DNA of 64,000 nt from CBDFHV01 sp965247705 (GCA_965247705.1 CBDFHV010000045.1:1-64000), one strand, 5' to 3'; numbered from the stretch's first letter, positions 1 through 8,504 are shown. Program-made: numbers and translations. Notes: generated by a model from the sequence alone, not told the origin.

Positions 1-870
1 TTGATCTGGGTGCGGTGCATGACCCGGCGATCATGGGGGTCGAAGGGCTCGCGCCGATGCATGGTGCAGCGGTTGTCCCACATCAACAGATCGCCTACTC
101 GCCATTCGTGGTACCAGCAAAAGCGATCCTGCAGGGCGTGAGCCCACAAAGTGTTCAGGTACGCTTCCGAGTCGGCCACGGTTCGCCCCACCACGTAAGC
201 ATTGCGGCGGCGGCCCAAAAACAGGGCTGGCCGATCCGTTACCGGATGGCGCCGCACCGCGGGATGCACCGTGCCGGGTGTCTTGGAGACGTCCGTCGCC
301 GGCGTCATCCCCTCGCGGGTCTCGCCGCTGCTGTCGGTGCTGGCATCGTGGTTGATGCCCGTGTTCAGCAATTCTGCGCGAAGCGTCTCGGGGAGGGATC
401 TCGTAGGCTTTGTACATATTGATGAAGCCGGTGCGCCCGCCCTCGGCCGGGACCTCCAGGGCATATAAAGCGCTGCCCAGGGGCGGCACCGGCTTGTACG
501 ACATATCCGTGTGCCACACCGCCTCGCCGGCCCCCAGAACGCCGATGGGCTGGCCATCCTCGATGACGTTGGAGACCACCAGGACTTCCGGATAGGGCGC
601 CGCCTTGCCGACGACGGTACCGAACCGGGGGCTTACGTCAAGATCGCCGAAGCGGCGGCTGTAGGCGACCAGCTGGGCGTCGTCCAGGCACTGATCGCGG
701 AACAACAGGATCAGATTTTCGGCCCAGGCCAGACGGATGGCCTCCAACGTGCCTTCGTCCAGCGGCCGCGACAGATCGACCCCCATCACCTCGGCGCCGA
801 TGGCGGGGTCGAGAGAACGCAAGCCGAGATCGTGGGACCGCGAAGGGGTCATGGCAGGACGTCCGTTCAT
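1..870 (-). pseudogene. TauD/TfdA-family Fe(II)/2-oxoglutarate dioxygenase, frameshifted and cut by window edge
   Basis: Fe(II)/2-oxoglutarate-dependent dioxygenases of the TauD/TfdA family hydroxylate small organic substrates, classically sulfonates or aryloxy acids. The N-terminal part (LDPAIGAEVMGVDLSRPL, then the iron-binding HTD in AVWHTDMSY) reads in one frame. After NMYKAYE, near 388-398 in a C-run on the coding strand, the family sequence continues in another frame (ETLRAELLN) through DRFCWYHEWRVGDLLMWDN and the distal His region CTMHRREPFD to the window edge. One extra base explains the shift. It is either a true lesion or a sequence error; the reading frame is open on both sides, which favours a recent event or an error. 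Start ATG is 870 or 852. It lies 32 bp after the luciferase-like gene and ends the minus-strand run. Substrate unknown. Confidence 0.8.
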
Positions 871-901
871 TTCGACCCGCACAGTATATCGGCGAAAGGG
901 G

Positions 902-1783
902 TCAGCGGCCCAGGGCCTCGGCCAAGCGCCGCAAGGCCTCCAGATGCCGCGACGGCGGGCCGCAGCCCCGGGTGCGGGCGGTGACGTGGGTGGCCCCGAG
1001 AGGCCGCCACGCTTCCATCTCGGCGACGCAGATCTCGGGATCGCGGCCGGTGAGCGAGACCGAGGCCTCGATACCCATGTCCGCCGCCGCGCGCCCCGCC
1101 CCATGCCCGGCGCGGCGGAAGGTCTCGATGGTCGGACCGGCTTCGTCGGGCGTCATGCGGGGGTTGAGGATCAGGCCGTCGGCCAGCCGTCCCGCCCGTC
1201 GCAGGGCCCGTGGCGCAAAGGCGCCGTACCACAGGGGAATGGGCCGCTGCACCGGCATCGGGTTGAGGCCGAGGGCCCGGATCGTGTGGTCGCGTCCGTC
1301 GAAGGTGACCAGGTCGCGGGTCCACAGGGCGCGCAGGACCTCGGTCTGTTCCTCCATGTGCCGGCCCCGGTCGGCGAAGGACTTGCCCAGGGCCTCGTAC
1401 TCCAGGGGATTCCACCCCAACCCGACACCCAGGCGCAGCCGTCCGCCGGACAGCGCGTCCAGCTCCGCCGCCTGCTTGGCGAACAGCACGGTCTGGCGCT
1501 GGGGTAGGATCAGGATCGCCGTCGAGAAGCCGAGCCGGCTGGTGAGCCCGGCCATGAAGGCGATCAGGGTCAGGGGTTCGTGGACCACCACGTGGCGGGT
1601 GTATTCGGCCCGCGCCGGCATCTCGGTCGCCGACTCGCTACCAAGAATCACGTGATCGATGACGGAAACATAGTCGTAGCCGAGCCCCTCCGCCGTCTGC
1701 GCGAAATCCCGGATCACCGCCGGGTCGGCGCCCATTTCCTTTGCCTGGAATATGGCGCCCAGCTTCGGGGGAGCCGCCGTCAT
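902..1783 (-). CDS. Luciferase-like (LLM class) flavin/F420-dependent oxidoreductase, copy 1
   Basis: A 293-residue TIM-barrel LLM-class oxidoreductase. These use reduced FMN or F420 to oxidise or reduce small substrates. It shows an N-terminal GAIFQAKEMGADP strand, DHVILG, the central block ILPQRQTVLFAKQAAELD, GGRLRLGVGLGWNPLEYEALG and the C-terminal LRRAGRLADGLILNP typical of the family. It overlaps the upstream paralogue by 4 bp (ATGA), so the two are probably co-translated. The cofactor cannot be decided from sequence alone; no F420 biosynthesis gene is in the window. The neighbours suggest oxidation of a sugar or small carbon substrate, but that is inference. Confidence 0.9.
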   Translation of the reverse strand: MTAAPPKLGAIFQAKEMGADPAVIRDFAQTAEGLGYDYVSVIDHVILGSESATEMPARAEYTRHVVVHEPLTLIAFMAGLTSRLGFSTAILILPQRQTVLFAKQAAELDALSGGRLRLGVGLGWNPLEYEALGKSFADRGRHMEEQTEVLRALWTRDLVTFDGRDHTIRALGLNPMPVQRPIPLWYGAFAPRALRRAGRLADGLILNPRMTPDEAGPTIETFRRAGHGAGRAAADMGIEASVSLTGRDPEICVAEMEAWRPLGATHVTARTRGCGPPSRHLEALRRLAEALGR

Positions 1784-2655
1784 GGGTCGGGGTAGGCGGC
1801 GCGGACGCGGCGCAGGGCCTCGATGTGCGCATCAATGCCGGAAAACCCGCAGTCCATGGTCCTGAGGATGAGGTCGGTGGCGCCCAGGTCCCGCCAGCCC
1901 GCCGCCGCCTCGGCGAACTGGTCCGGGGACATGTCGCGCACCAGCACGGTACCTTCCACACCCACGTTCGCCGGATCGCGGCCCGCGGCCACGGCCCCGT
2001 CGCGGACATAGTCCATGCTGGCCTTGGCCTCCGCGCCCGGGGTCAGGCGCGGATTGAGCAGTACGCCCTCGGCCAGGCGTCCGGCGCGGCGCAAGGCCGC
2101 CGGGACCGCGCCGCCGAACCAGATGGGGATGGGCCGCTGCACGGGCATGGGGTTGAGGCCGGCGGCGTCCACCCGGTCGAAGTCGCCGTCGAAGGTGACC
2201 TCTTCCCGGGTCCACAGGGCGCGCAGCAGGCCGACCTGCTCCGCCATGCGCCGGGCCCGGGTCTTGAAGGACATGCCCAGGGCCTCGTATTCCAGCGGGT
2301 TCCAGCCCAGGCCGACGCCGAGGCGCAAGCGGCCGCCGGACAACAGATCCAGCTCCGCCGCCTGCTTGGCGACCAGCACCGTCTGGCGCTGGGGCAGGAT
2401 CAGGATGGCGGTGGAGAAGCGGATGCGACGGGTGACCGCCGCCAGGAAGGAAAACAGGATCAGCGGCTCGTGAAAGGACCGGGTGCGCACGTAGTAGTCA
2501 TGCTTCAGGGCTTCGTCCTGGGCGTCCGGCAGGATGACGTGGTCGAGGGTGTTCAGGTGGTCGAAGCCGAGGTCCTCGGCCGCCTGGGCGAAGGCGACCG
2601 CTTCGCGCGGATCGGCGCCAATTTCGGTGGTGGGGAACAGCACGCCGAGTCGCAT
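1780..2655 (-). CDS. Luciferase-like (LLM class) flavin/F420-dependent oxidoreductase, copy 2
   Basis: A paralogue of the next gene, about 291 residues from ATG 2655 (a GTG at 2664 in frame is an alternative that would abut the upstream stop). MRLGVLFPTTEIGADP, DHVILPDAQ, ILPQRQTVLVAKQAAELD and GGRLRLGVGLGWNPLEYEALG are shared almost residue for residue with copy 1, while the N-terminal loops and C-terminal third differ. Tandem duplication followed by divergence of substrate-contact regions is the simplest reading. It sits directly after the amidotransferase fusion gene and overlaps copy 1 by 4 bp. Confidence 0.9.
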   Translation of the reverse strand: MRLGVLFPTTEIGADPREAVAFAQAAEDLGFDHLNTLDHVILPDAQDEALKHDYYVRTRSFHEPLILFSFLAAVTRRIRFSTAILILPQRQTVLVAKQAAELDLLSGGRLRLGVGLGWNPLEYEALGMSFKTRARRMAEQVGLLRALWTREEVTFDGDFDRVDAAGLNPMPVQRPIPIWFGGAVPAALRRAGRLAEGVLLNPRLTPGAEAKASMDYVRDGAVAAGRDPANVGVEGTVLVRDMSPDQFAEAAAGWRDLGATDLILRTMDCGFSGIDAHIEALRRVRAAYPDP

Positions 2656-2664
2656 TTGCCGCAC

Positions 2665-4146
2665 TCAGTTGTGGTCCCAGATGTTGTCCTTGATCCAATG
2701 ACCGTATTCGTTGCGGGCCCACACCCGGGGATCGCGGAAGGAATCGGCGGTGGTTTCGAAGGCGTCCCGGGTCATGCCCACGTAGTCCAGCCAGCGGGGG
2801 ATGTCGCCGGGCAGCACGTGTTCGTACTGGCGGATCAGGTGGATCGCCTCGTCGCGGGTCATATCGCCGGCGCGAATGTCGCGACAACAGTGGTCGGTGA
2901 CCCGGCCGTAGCCGAACTTCACGTACTTCATGTAGTCGTGCAGCCCGTTGTCGTGAATGTTGTTCAGATTGCTGTCGCGCTGAAAGGTGCGGTCGAAGGG
3001 CAGCGGGTTGATCTCGAAGCCGTAGAGTTCCCGCATGACCTTGCCGTGGGCGGTCTGGTTCCAGCCGAAGTAGTTGGCGATATAGATGCCCCGAATGTCG
3101 TGGCGCTCGATAACCTCGTCGTCGGGGTATTGGGCCCACAGCAGGTCCTTCTCCTCCAGGCCCTCCTCGCCGACGAAGTCGTGCCAGTCATAGCCGCGCA
3201 GGGCATGCTCCTTGCGGAAGCGGGCGGTGTATTCCACCATGTCCCGATAGGAGTGCATGCCGCCCAAATCCATGAAGCCGTGCTCGCCCCAGATGATAAT
3301 CGAGATGCCGTGTCGGGCGGCCACCTGGATGGGGTAGGTCTGGATGCCCAGGTGGGCATGCATGTCCGGATCGCCCATGCGCCGGAAACCGACCCGGTTG
3401 AGAGCCTTCAGCACCCGAACGCTGGGGGTGAAATAGACGTGATCGCAGCCGAAAACCTCCCGCATGCGCTGGATGTTGCGCCGGCCCACGGGGGTGGTGT
3501 TGTTCTCGTTGTAGGTGACCAGCAGCGGGTTCAGGCCGTACTGCTTGGCGATGTGGATCTGGTAGAAGCTGTCCTTGCCGCCGCTGACCGGGATGACGCA
3601 GTCGTAGTTGCTGCCGCTTTGGGATCGGTACTGGCCGATGAGGTCGCGGAACCAGCGCTCCCGCTGCTCCCAGTCGATGGTTTCCATGCTGTGGCGCAGG
3701 AACTCGGCCACCGGTTCCACCAGGACCACATGCCGCGCCGGGGTATCGCCGATCAATTCAGGCAAGTGATAGCCGAGCCCCACCCCATGGACGAACAAGT
3801 AGCCTACGTCGGTGACCGGGAGGGGGGCCAATTGCTCCTGGATCGCCAGGTCCCGCAGGCGGTCGTGCAGGGGGCGCCCGATGGGAGAGATGTTGCAGTG
3901 GTTGGGGTCTGAGAAGCCGATCCGCTCCGGTTGCCGTCGGAACGCGGCCACCTGCTCCCGCGACCAGGCGTCCGCGGGGGCGGGATAGAGCATCCCCTGC
4001 GCCAGCGCCAGATTGACCGCCCGTCCGCCATCCCAGACCACCGACGAGTTGGACTCTGGCAGCGCGGTCAGGCGCGCCCAGAGCGCCGGATTGCGGCCCG
4101 CGAGTGCCTCCCGGTTGCGCTCGAACAGGCTCTCCGCGGTCGTCAC
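2665..4146 (-). CDS. Maf N-terminal domain fused to PP-loop N-acetyl-sugar amidotransferase (PseA/WbpG-like)
   Basis: A 493-residue two-domain protein. Residues ~1-165 match the N-terminal domain of the adjacent Maf protein: FSDPNHCNISP (~78-88), DVGYLFVHGVGLGYHLP, and TPARHVVLVEPV followed by a DW near 158. From ~180 on it is a PP-loop ATPase with YDCVIPVSGGKDSFY (SGGKDS ~188-193), IIIWGEHGFMDLGG, YFGWNQTAHGK and GRVTDHCCRDI, as in WbuX/WbpG/PseA enzymes that put an amidino or amide group on N-acetylated sugars, including pseudaminic acid derivatives. The Cys-rich N-terminal segment I would expect in free-standing members is not visible and the Maf-type domain takes its place. It overlaps the maf gene by 4 bp (ATGA). 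I infer that the enzyme is targeted to, or acts with, the flagellin glycosylation machinery. Confidence 0.85.
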   Translation of the reverse strand: MTTAESLFERNREALAGRNPALWARLTALPESNSSVVWDGGRAVNLALAQGMLYPAPADAWSREQVAAFRRQPERIGFSDPNHCNISPIGRPLHDRLRDLAIQEQLAPLPVTDVGYLFVHGVGLGYHLPELIGDTPARHVVLVEPVAEFLRHSMETIDWEQRERWFRDLIGQYRSQSGSNYDCVIPVSGGKDSFYQIHIAKQYGLNPLLVTYNENNTTPVGRRNIQRMREVFGCDHVYFTPSVRVLKALNRVGFRRMGDPDMHAHLGIQTYPIQVAARHGISIIIWGEHGFMDLGGMHSYRDMVEYTARFRKEHALRGYDWHDFVGEEGLEEKDLLWAQYPDDEVIERHDIRGIYIANYFGWNQTAHGKVMRELYGFEINPLPFDRTFQRDSNLNNIHDNGLHDYMKYVKFGYGRVTDHCCRDIRAGDMTRDEAIHLIRQYEHVLPGDIPRWLDYVGMTRDAFETTADSFRDPRVWARNEYGHWIKDNIWDHN

Positions 4147-6140
4147 GGTGCCGGCTCCTCGCTCAGGATGGCCGCCGGTTCATAGGACACCCGGCCCGCC
4201 TGGATATCCTCGAACAGGGCGCGGGTTCGGACGACCATGGAGAGGCATTGGCGGGCGAAGGACTCGGCAAAGACCCGCTGACAGTCCCGCCGCCGGTCGG
4301 GCGCCGCGACCCGGGTGGCGAAGAACGCACCGAGGCGAACCATGGATCCCATGGAGGCGTGGGCGAGGAGCAGGAACCCGCCCAAGGACCCGGCGCCGTC
4401 GGTCATGAATCCCTTCAATCGCCGTTCCACGGACCACAAGTCCGGGTCCTCCTCGCCCATGGCCCGGGCCAGGTCAGGCAAGGCGTTCATGGCCGCTTCG
4501 CACCCCTTGACGTGGGCTGCCATGTCGACGCCAGCCGGAATCTCTCCCGCCTTTGCGGCGCGCAAGCGGTCGCCCAGACGGGCAACGAGGGCTTCCCGGT
4601 CCAGTGCCGACGAGCCGACGTCGAGGGCGGTGGCGGCCTTGGGCACGGCGCCTTCGATGCGCGCGCCGTGGCCGCAGTTGAACAGGGCCACGCCCTTGCG
4701 CCGCTGGACGACGCCGATCATCCGCCGCGCCGCGTCGTAGGCCCACAGGGTCTTGACCGTGCCGCCGAAATTGCCGGGCACCAGGCGCGGCTCGGTATCC
4801 CGATAGGCGGCGGAGAAGTGTTCCCGGCCCGGCTGGAAATAGATGGAATCGCGGGCATGGTGCCGATCCTTGTCCACCAACGCCAGGTCGCAACCGAACA
4901 GGTACACGGTGCGAAACCCCAACGCGGTCACCGCATCGAAAGCGGCGTTGACCACCAGGGGATCGGCGTTGCGCAGGGGCAGGGCGCCGCCGGCGAACAG
5001 GCGCGACGGGCTGAGGGCCGCCCGATGGTAAAGCCACACGTGCTCGAACAGGGCGCAGGCCTCGGGATGGGTGGTGGCCGCCGCGATCAGGGTGATGCCG
5101 TCGAAGCCATGCGCCCCTTGTGCTTCCTTCAGCAGGGTCGGCACCAGGGGGACCCGCTCCATCTCGCAGTGGAAGTCGGGACGCACTCCATTGGCCAGCA
5201 GCAACGGCAAGGCGGTGCCGCAGGACACCACCACCGCCCGATCCCGCAACCGCTTCAGATGGGCAAGGTCCCGGTCCAGGGACGGCCCGGCGCCGACCAG
5301 AAACACGGGCGCCGCCTCCGCCGTCACCGGCCGGTCCTCGACGATCCGCGTGTCCCGCGCCATGAGGTTGGCATGGGCATTGCGCACCATCTCCACTTCG
5401 TCCTCGAAAAATCCGGCCGACAGATAGAACGCCTTGATGCGCTCCTTCAGGCGCTCCCGCGACTGGGTCAGGACCCAAGACGGGTAGTGGAGGAAAAACA
5501 GGCTGCCGTCGATGAAGGTGTTGCCGCCGTCGAGCAGGATGCGTTCGAGCACCCGCAGGATGGTTTCCGGCGATTCCTCCAGGACCCAGTGGATCTCCAC
5601 GCCGCGGCGATCCGCGTCCGCCGCCAGGGCGCACCAGTCGAGAGCCTCCAGGGCATGAGAGAGTAGAGCGACCACCGGCTCGACCAGTACCAGCCGCCGT
5701 GCCGGCGTCCCGGCGAGCAGCAGGGGCAGATGCGCCCCCAGCCCGACGCCGAACACGAACAGGTAACCCACGTCCACCACCGGCATGGGTTTGAGGGTGT
5801 CGACGCCGCCGCCGTCCTCCAGCCAGGCCGTTAAATCGGCGAGAAGCGCTTCCGAGACCGGAGACAGGTTGCAATGCCCCGGGTCGGAAAAGGCGATGCG
5901 GTCCGGGTCGGCGAGGTACCGTGACACCTGGTCCCGCGCGTGGGGGGCCGCGTCGTCGGGATAGAGGCGGCCATTCCCCAGGTCGACGTTGGTCACCGGG
6001 CCATCCCGCGCCTCGACGCGGGTCGGTGCCGCGTCGGCAGTGGACAGCTTCTCCCACACCCCGGGCCAGCGTTCTTGAAACAGGGCACGGTTGCGCGCCA
6101 CCTCCACCACGGATCCTTCGAAGGGCAAAGGCTGGTTCAC
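4143..6140 (-). CDS. Maf (motility accessory factor) DUF115 flagellin glycosylation protein
   Basis: About 665 residues from a GTG start at 6140 that overlaps the preceding stop (GTGA). Maf proteins transfer or deliver nonulosonic acids such as pseudaminic acid to flagellin. Visible blocks are an N-terminal domain with FSDPGHCNLSP (~84-94) and DVGYLFVFGVGLGAHLP, then the core MAF domain with the nucleotide-sugar-binding-like motif FLVGAGPSLDRDLAHLK (~280-296), GTALPLLLANGVRPDF and LFGCDLALVDKDRHHA. No signal peptide or membrane segment is seen, as expected for a cytoplasmic protein. Neighbours are a sugar amidotransferase sharing its N-domain and a PhyH-type dioxygenase. The flagellin gene itself is not in the window. 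Confidence 0.9.
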   Translation of the reverse strand: MNQPLPFEGSVVEVARNRALFQERWPGVWEKLSTADAAPTRVEARDGPVTNVDLGNGRLYPDDAAPHARDQVSRYLADPDRIAFSDPGHCNLSPVSEALLADLTAWLEDGGGVDTLKPMPVVDVGYLFVFGVGLGAHLPLLLAGTPARRLVLVEPVVALLSHALEALDWCALAADADRRGVEIHWVLEESPETILRVLERILLDGGNTFIDGSLFFLHYPSWVLTQSRERLKERIKAFYLSAGFFEDEVEMVRNAHANLMARDTRIVEDRPVTAEAAPVFLVGAGPSLDRDLAHLKRLRDRAVVVSCGTALPLLLANGVRPDFHCEMERVPLVPTLLKEAQGAHGFDGITLIAAATTHPEACALFEHVWLYHRAALSPSRLFAGGALPLRNADPLVVNAAFDAVTALGFRTVYLFGCDLALVDKDRHHARDSIYFQPGREHFSAAYRDTEPRLVPGNFGGTVKTLWAYDAARRMIGVVQRRKGVALFNCGHGARIEGAVPKAATALDVGSSALDREALVARLGDRLRAAKAGEIPAGVDMAAHVKGCEAAMNALPDLARAMGEEDPDLWSVERRLKGFMTDGAGSLGGFLLLAHASMGSMVRLGAFFATRVAAPDRRRDCQRVFAESFARQCLSMVVRTRALFEDIQAGRVSYEPAAILSEEPAP

Positions 6141-7237
6141 GGGTGCTCGATGAACAGCCGGGTGACATAGTCGAAGGGGGCACGGAACAGCCACGCCGGT
6201 ACGCCGCCCGGCCGCACCTGCTGCGCCGGCCGCGGCGCCACGTCGGTCACCTGGGACTCCGTCGTCAGGCCGAAGATCGCTTGGCACATCAGCCGGTCCG
6301 CGCGCCGCGGCGGGTATCCTCGATGCAGGCCCCGGGTGTTGATCAAATAGCGGGTGCCTGCGGAGCCGGTGATGGTGATCGGCGGCATGGGCATGAGCGC
6401 GGCAATATCCCCGTCGTCCTTCCATCCGGGCTTGTGAAACCAGGTCCGGAACGCTTCCGGGTCGATGGGCGCCGACCGTTGCAGGGACCGTAGCCGAGGG
6501 TAGGAATGACTTCCCGGAATCACGGCTGTCGGGCCATCCTCTTCGCCCACGTCGGTGAGATACGTGAACCCGGTGCAGTAGCGGTAGTCGAACGCGCCAT
6601 CCCAGTGGAAACGCTGGGTCCTCTCCGCTTCGCCCGATATCGCAAACGACCACCAAGCGTTGAAGCCCAGGACCGTCGGCATGGCGCCCAGGTGCCGCGC
6701 CACCGCGCTCACCAGCCGCGGTTCGAGCAGCGTCTCCAGCAGATGGGGACAGGCCATGACGGTGGCCGCGGGATAGCGGGCGATGCCGCTGCGTTGACGC
6801 GCCTGGTCGATGGGAAGCACCGGATCGCCCGGTACCCGGTCTCCGGGATGGGCGGGGGCGGCGCGGAAATAGGCGACCATGTCAGCGACATCGCCGTCGG
6901 CCACCGGTGGCAACAACGCGTGGCTGTCCCGGTCCAGGGATACTGCGGCGGCCACGATCTCGTCGTCTCGCCGCGCGCCAAGAGGGGGCACCCCCAGGCA
7001 CGTCCGCTGGTAATCGGCGACGGCGCGGACGACCAGGGACTCCTTCGTCTCGTCCAGATGCCAGGCGATGGTGCTGCGCGCCGCCCGATGCATCCTCTTG
7101 GCGACGGTGGGATCGGCGAGGGTGGCCGGGTCCGCGGGCCACAGGACGCCCAGTGGCGCATAGGCCGGCTTTTCGCCGATGAAGGACTGCAGGCCCGCGT
7201 ACCAGCGGGCCGCTTTTTCGTCTGGGGTCGATCGCAT
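6137..7237 (-). CDS. Phytanoyl-CoA dioxygenase (PhyH)-like Fe(II)/2OG dioxygenase
   Basis: About 366 residues from ATG 7237; ATG 7264 would add nine residues. A HWD iron-binding pair is seen in QRFHWDGAFDYRYC, followed by GPTAVIPGSHSY and the distal His and 2OG-binding Arg region INTRGLHRGYPPRRADR, the order of PhyH-type dioxygenases. PhyH-like enzymes hydroxylate lipids, sugars and amino acids, so the substrate is open. The 3' end overlaps maf by 4 bp, which strongly couples the two. I infer a role in hydroxylating a sugar or the glycosylated product. Confidence 0.8.
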   Translation of the reverse strand: MRSTPDEKAARWYAGLQSFIGEKPAYAPLGVLWPADPATLADPTVAKRMHRAARSTIAWHLDETKESLVVRAVADYQRTCLGVPPLGARRDDEIVAAAVSLDRDSHALLPPVADGDVADMVAYFRAAPAHPGDRVPGDPVLPIDQARQRSGIARYPAATVMACPHLLETLLEPRLVSAVARHLGAMPTVLGFNAWWSFAISGEAERTQRFHWDGAFDYRYCTGFTYLTDVGEEDGPTAVIPGSHSYPRLRSLQRSAPIDPEAFRTWFHKPGWKDDGDIAALMPMPPITITGSAGTRYLINTRGLHRGYPPRRADRLMCQAIFGLTTESQVTDVAPRPAQQVRPGGVPAWLFRAPFDYVTRLFIEHP

Positions 7238-7273
7238 GGTCACCCTATGGGTACCACAGGCCACGACAAGACT

Positions 7274-7945
7274 TCAGTCCCCGGATGACCCGTTGGGCGC
7301 GCCGGCGATCAGGGCAATGTTGCCGTGGAGATGGAGGCAGGCGGCCGTCAGCCCGGCCTCGGGGAACCATTGGAAGTAATTGGCCAATGGCGCCGGCCGG
7401 TTGGTCTCCTTGAGATCGGCGATGTAGCTGTCGAAGTCCGGCGCGGAGCGCATGCCATACCCGTGCACCCGCTCCAGCCGGTCCCAGACACTTTTTTGGA
7501 GCGGGAACAGCCGCGGCTCGGTGAGACGCACCCGGTCGTACAACAGGAACCAGCCATCCGGCGTCAGCCGGCGGGCCGCCCAGCCAATGAGCGCCCGCTT
7601 CGCCCCGTCGTCCAGATCGTGGAAGACCAGGCCCGAATGGATGAAGCGGTAGGGCCCCGGGGGAACGTCGAGGGATTCCAGTGCCATGAGGTCGCCCTCG
7701 AACAACTGAATCCGGTCCTTGAATTCGGCGAGATTCCGCCGCGCCGCGTCCAGGGATTCGGGCTTGAGGTCGACGCCTGTCCACGCCAGTTGGGGAATTC
7801 GAGGCAGGATCAGATAGGCGACGAAACCGGTGCCGCATCCCAGATCCAGCATGCGGTCGCCGGGTTGGGCGAGGTCGGCGACGATGGTGGCCAGGATGTC
7901 CAGTTGTTCGACGCGGGTGGGGTGTCGTTGTACGGGGTCGTCCAT
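7274..7945 (-). CDS. Class I SAM-dependent methyltransferase
   Basis: A 223-residue Rossmann-fold methyltransferase. Motif I is MLDLGCGTGFVAYLIL (~residues 32-47), with the acidic residue of motif II in WTGVDLKPESLDAARRNL and the motif IV region PYRFIHSGLVFHDLDDG. The C-terminal part (LAPDGWFLLYDRVR-like, then YFQWFPEAGLTAACLHLHGN) resembles small-molecule methyltransferases. It lies 36 bp before the PhyH gene on the same strand and likely begins or extends the operon. The substrate is not evident; O- or N-methylation of a glycan is an inference from context. Confidence 0.85.
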   Translation of the reverse strand: MDDPVQRHPTRVEQLDILATIVADLAQPGDRMLDLGCGTGFVAYLILPRIPQLAWTGVDLKPESLDAARRNLAEFKDRIQLFEGDLMALESLDVPPGPYRFIHSGLVFHDLDDGAKRALIGWAARRLTPDGWFLLYDRVRLTEPRLFPLQKSVWDRLERVHGYGMRSAPDFDSYIADLKETNRPAPLANYFQWFPEAGLTAACLHLHGNIALIAGAPNGSSGD

Positions 7946-7965
7946 GGGTCCTCGGCGGTGGGGGT

Positions 7966-8379
7966 CTATGGAGTCGACGCTGGAATCGGTCCGTGGGATG
8001 CGAGGATCTCGGGCAAGCCCACAACTTTCTCCAACGCCCGGTCGAAGAAGGCGTCCATGCGCTGGCGCATGTCGGGGCTCAACGACAGCAGCCGGGACCG
8101 GGCGTCCTCCGGGTTGGGCGCCTCGATCACATAGCCATAGGCGACGGCCGTCTCCACGTACTTGCCCGCCGTGTGCGGGCTCTTGACGGCCTGCATGAAG
8201 GCCAAGGCATCAGTTTTGCGAACCGGTTCGTCCTGTCGCCACAGGCCGGTAAGCAAATCCCAATAGGCGGCGGAATAGAACTCCGTATTGCCCTGGAACA
8301 CCACCAGCCACTCGCCGCCCAGACGTTCGGTGAACGTCAGGTAGGCCCGTCGTTGGGCATCCTTGAATTGTGCGCTCAT
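7966..8379 (-). CDS. MarR-like winged-helix protein, putative regulator
   Basis: 137 residues from ATG 8379. The order is helices with EWLVVFQGNTEFYSAAYWDLL, a recognition-like stretch KTDALAFMQAVKSPHTAGKYVETAVAYGYV, a wing-like turn (APNPEDARSRLLSLS) and a long C-terminal helix (PDMRQRMDAFFDRALEKVVGL), as in MarR-family dimers. The family call rests on this pattern only. It is transcribed away from the lipoprotein gene at 8566, across a short AT-rich spacer holding paired promoters and TGTCGACA palindromes, which suits an autoregulated repressor. It is 20 bp upstream of the methyltransferase gene and may be co-transcribed with the glycan run. Confidence 0.65.
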   Translation of the reverse strand: MSAQFKDAQRRAYLTFTERLGGEWLVVFQGNTEFYSAAYWDLLTGLWRQDEPVRKTDALAFMQAVKSPHTAGKYVETAVAYGYVIEAPNPEDARSRLLSLSPDMRQRMDAFFDRALEKVVGLPEILASHGPIPASTP

Positions 8380-8410
8380 GGCATTGCGAGAAGGACAGGT
8401 CGCCGAATCC

Positions 8411-8424
8411 GAATGTCGACATTC
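8411..8424. promoter_or_regulatory. Perfect 14-bp palindrome, putative operator near the regulator promoter
   Basis: GAATGTCGACATTC is its own reverse complement. It overlaps the -10 and start region of the minus-strand promoter for the MarR-like gene. The core TGTCGACA recurs at 8505-8512 on the other side of the spacer. This is a candidate binding site for the MarR-like protein; not proven. Confidence 0.5.
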
Positions 8425-8449
8425 TATGTGACAAGAATCACTTTTGCAA
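8421..8449 (-). promoter_or_regulatory. Sigma-70-like promoter for the MarR-like gene
   Basis: On the minus strand, TTGCAA (8449-8444) is followed after 17 bp by TAGAAT (8426-8421), 41 bp before the ATG at 8379. The -35 hexamer lies within the inverted repeat TTGCAAGCAA (8444-8453). Confidence 0.6.
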
Positions 8450-8467
8450 GCAATTTTACAATTAATG

Positions 8468-8496
8468 TTGACAACAGAACTGCATGCAATTATGAT
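8468..8496 (+). promoter_or_regulatory. Near-consensus sigma-70-like promoter for the 8566 lipoprotein gene
   Basis: TTGACA (8468-8473), a 17-bp spacer, then TATGAT (8491-8496): one mismatch from consensus overall. It points to the lipoprotein gene starting at 8566. The palindrome TGTCGACA lies at 8505-8512, just past the -10, where a bound repressor would block initiation. Confidence 0.75.
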
Positions 8497-8504
8497 GATG
8501 AGTG

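Noticed and set aside
1741..3912. A 723-codon open frame on the plus strand
   Set aside because: It lies opposite two LLM genes and the amidotransferase, all with strong motifs, and its translation is low-complexity Gly/Val/His/Gln-rich with no domain; a typical antisense frame in GC-rich DNA.
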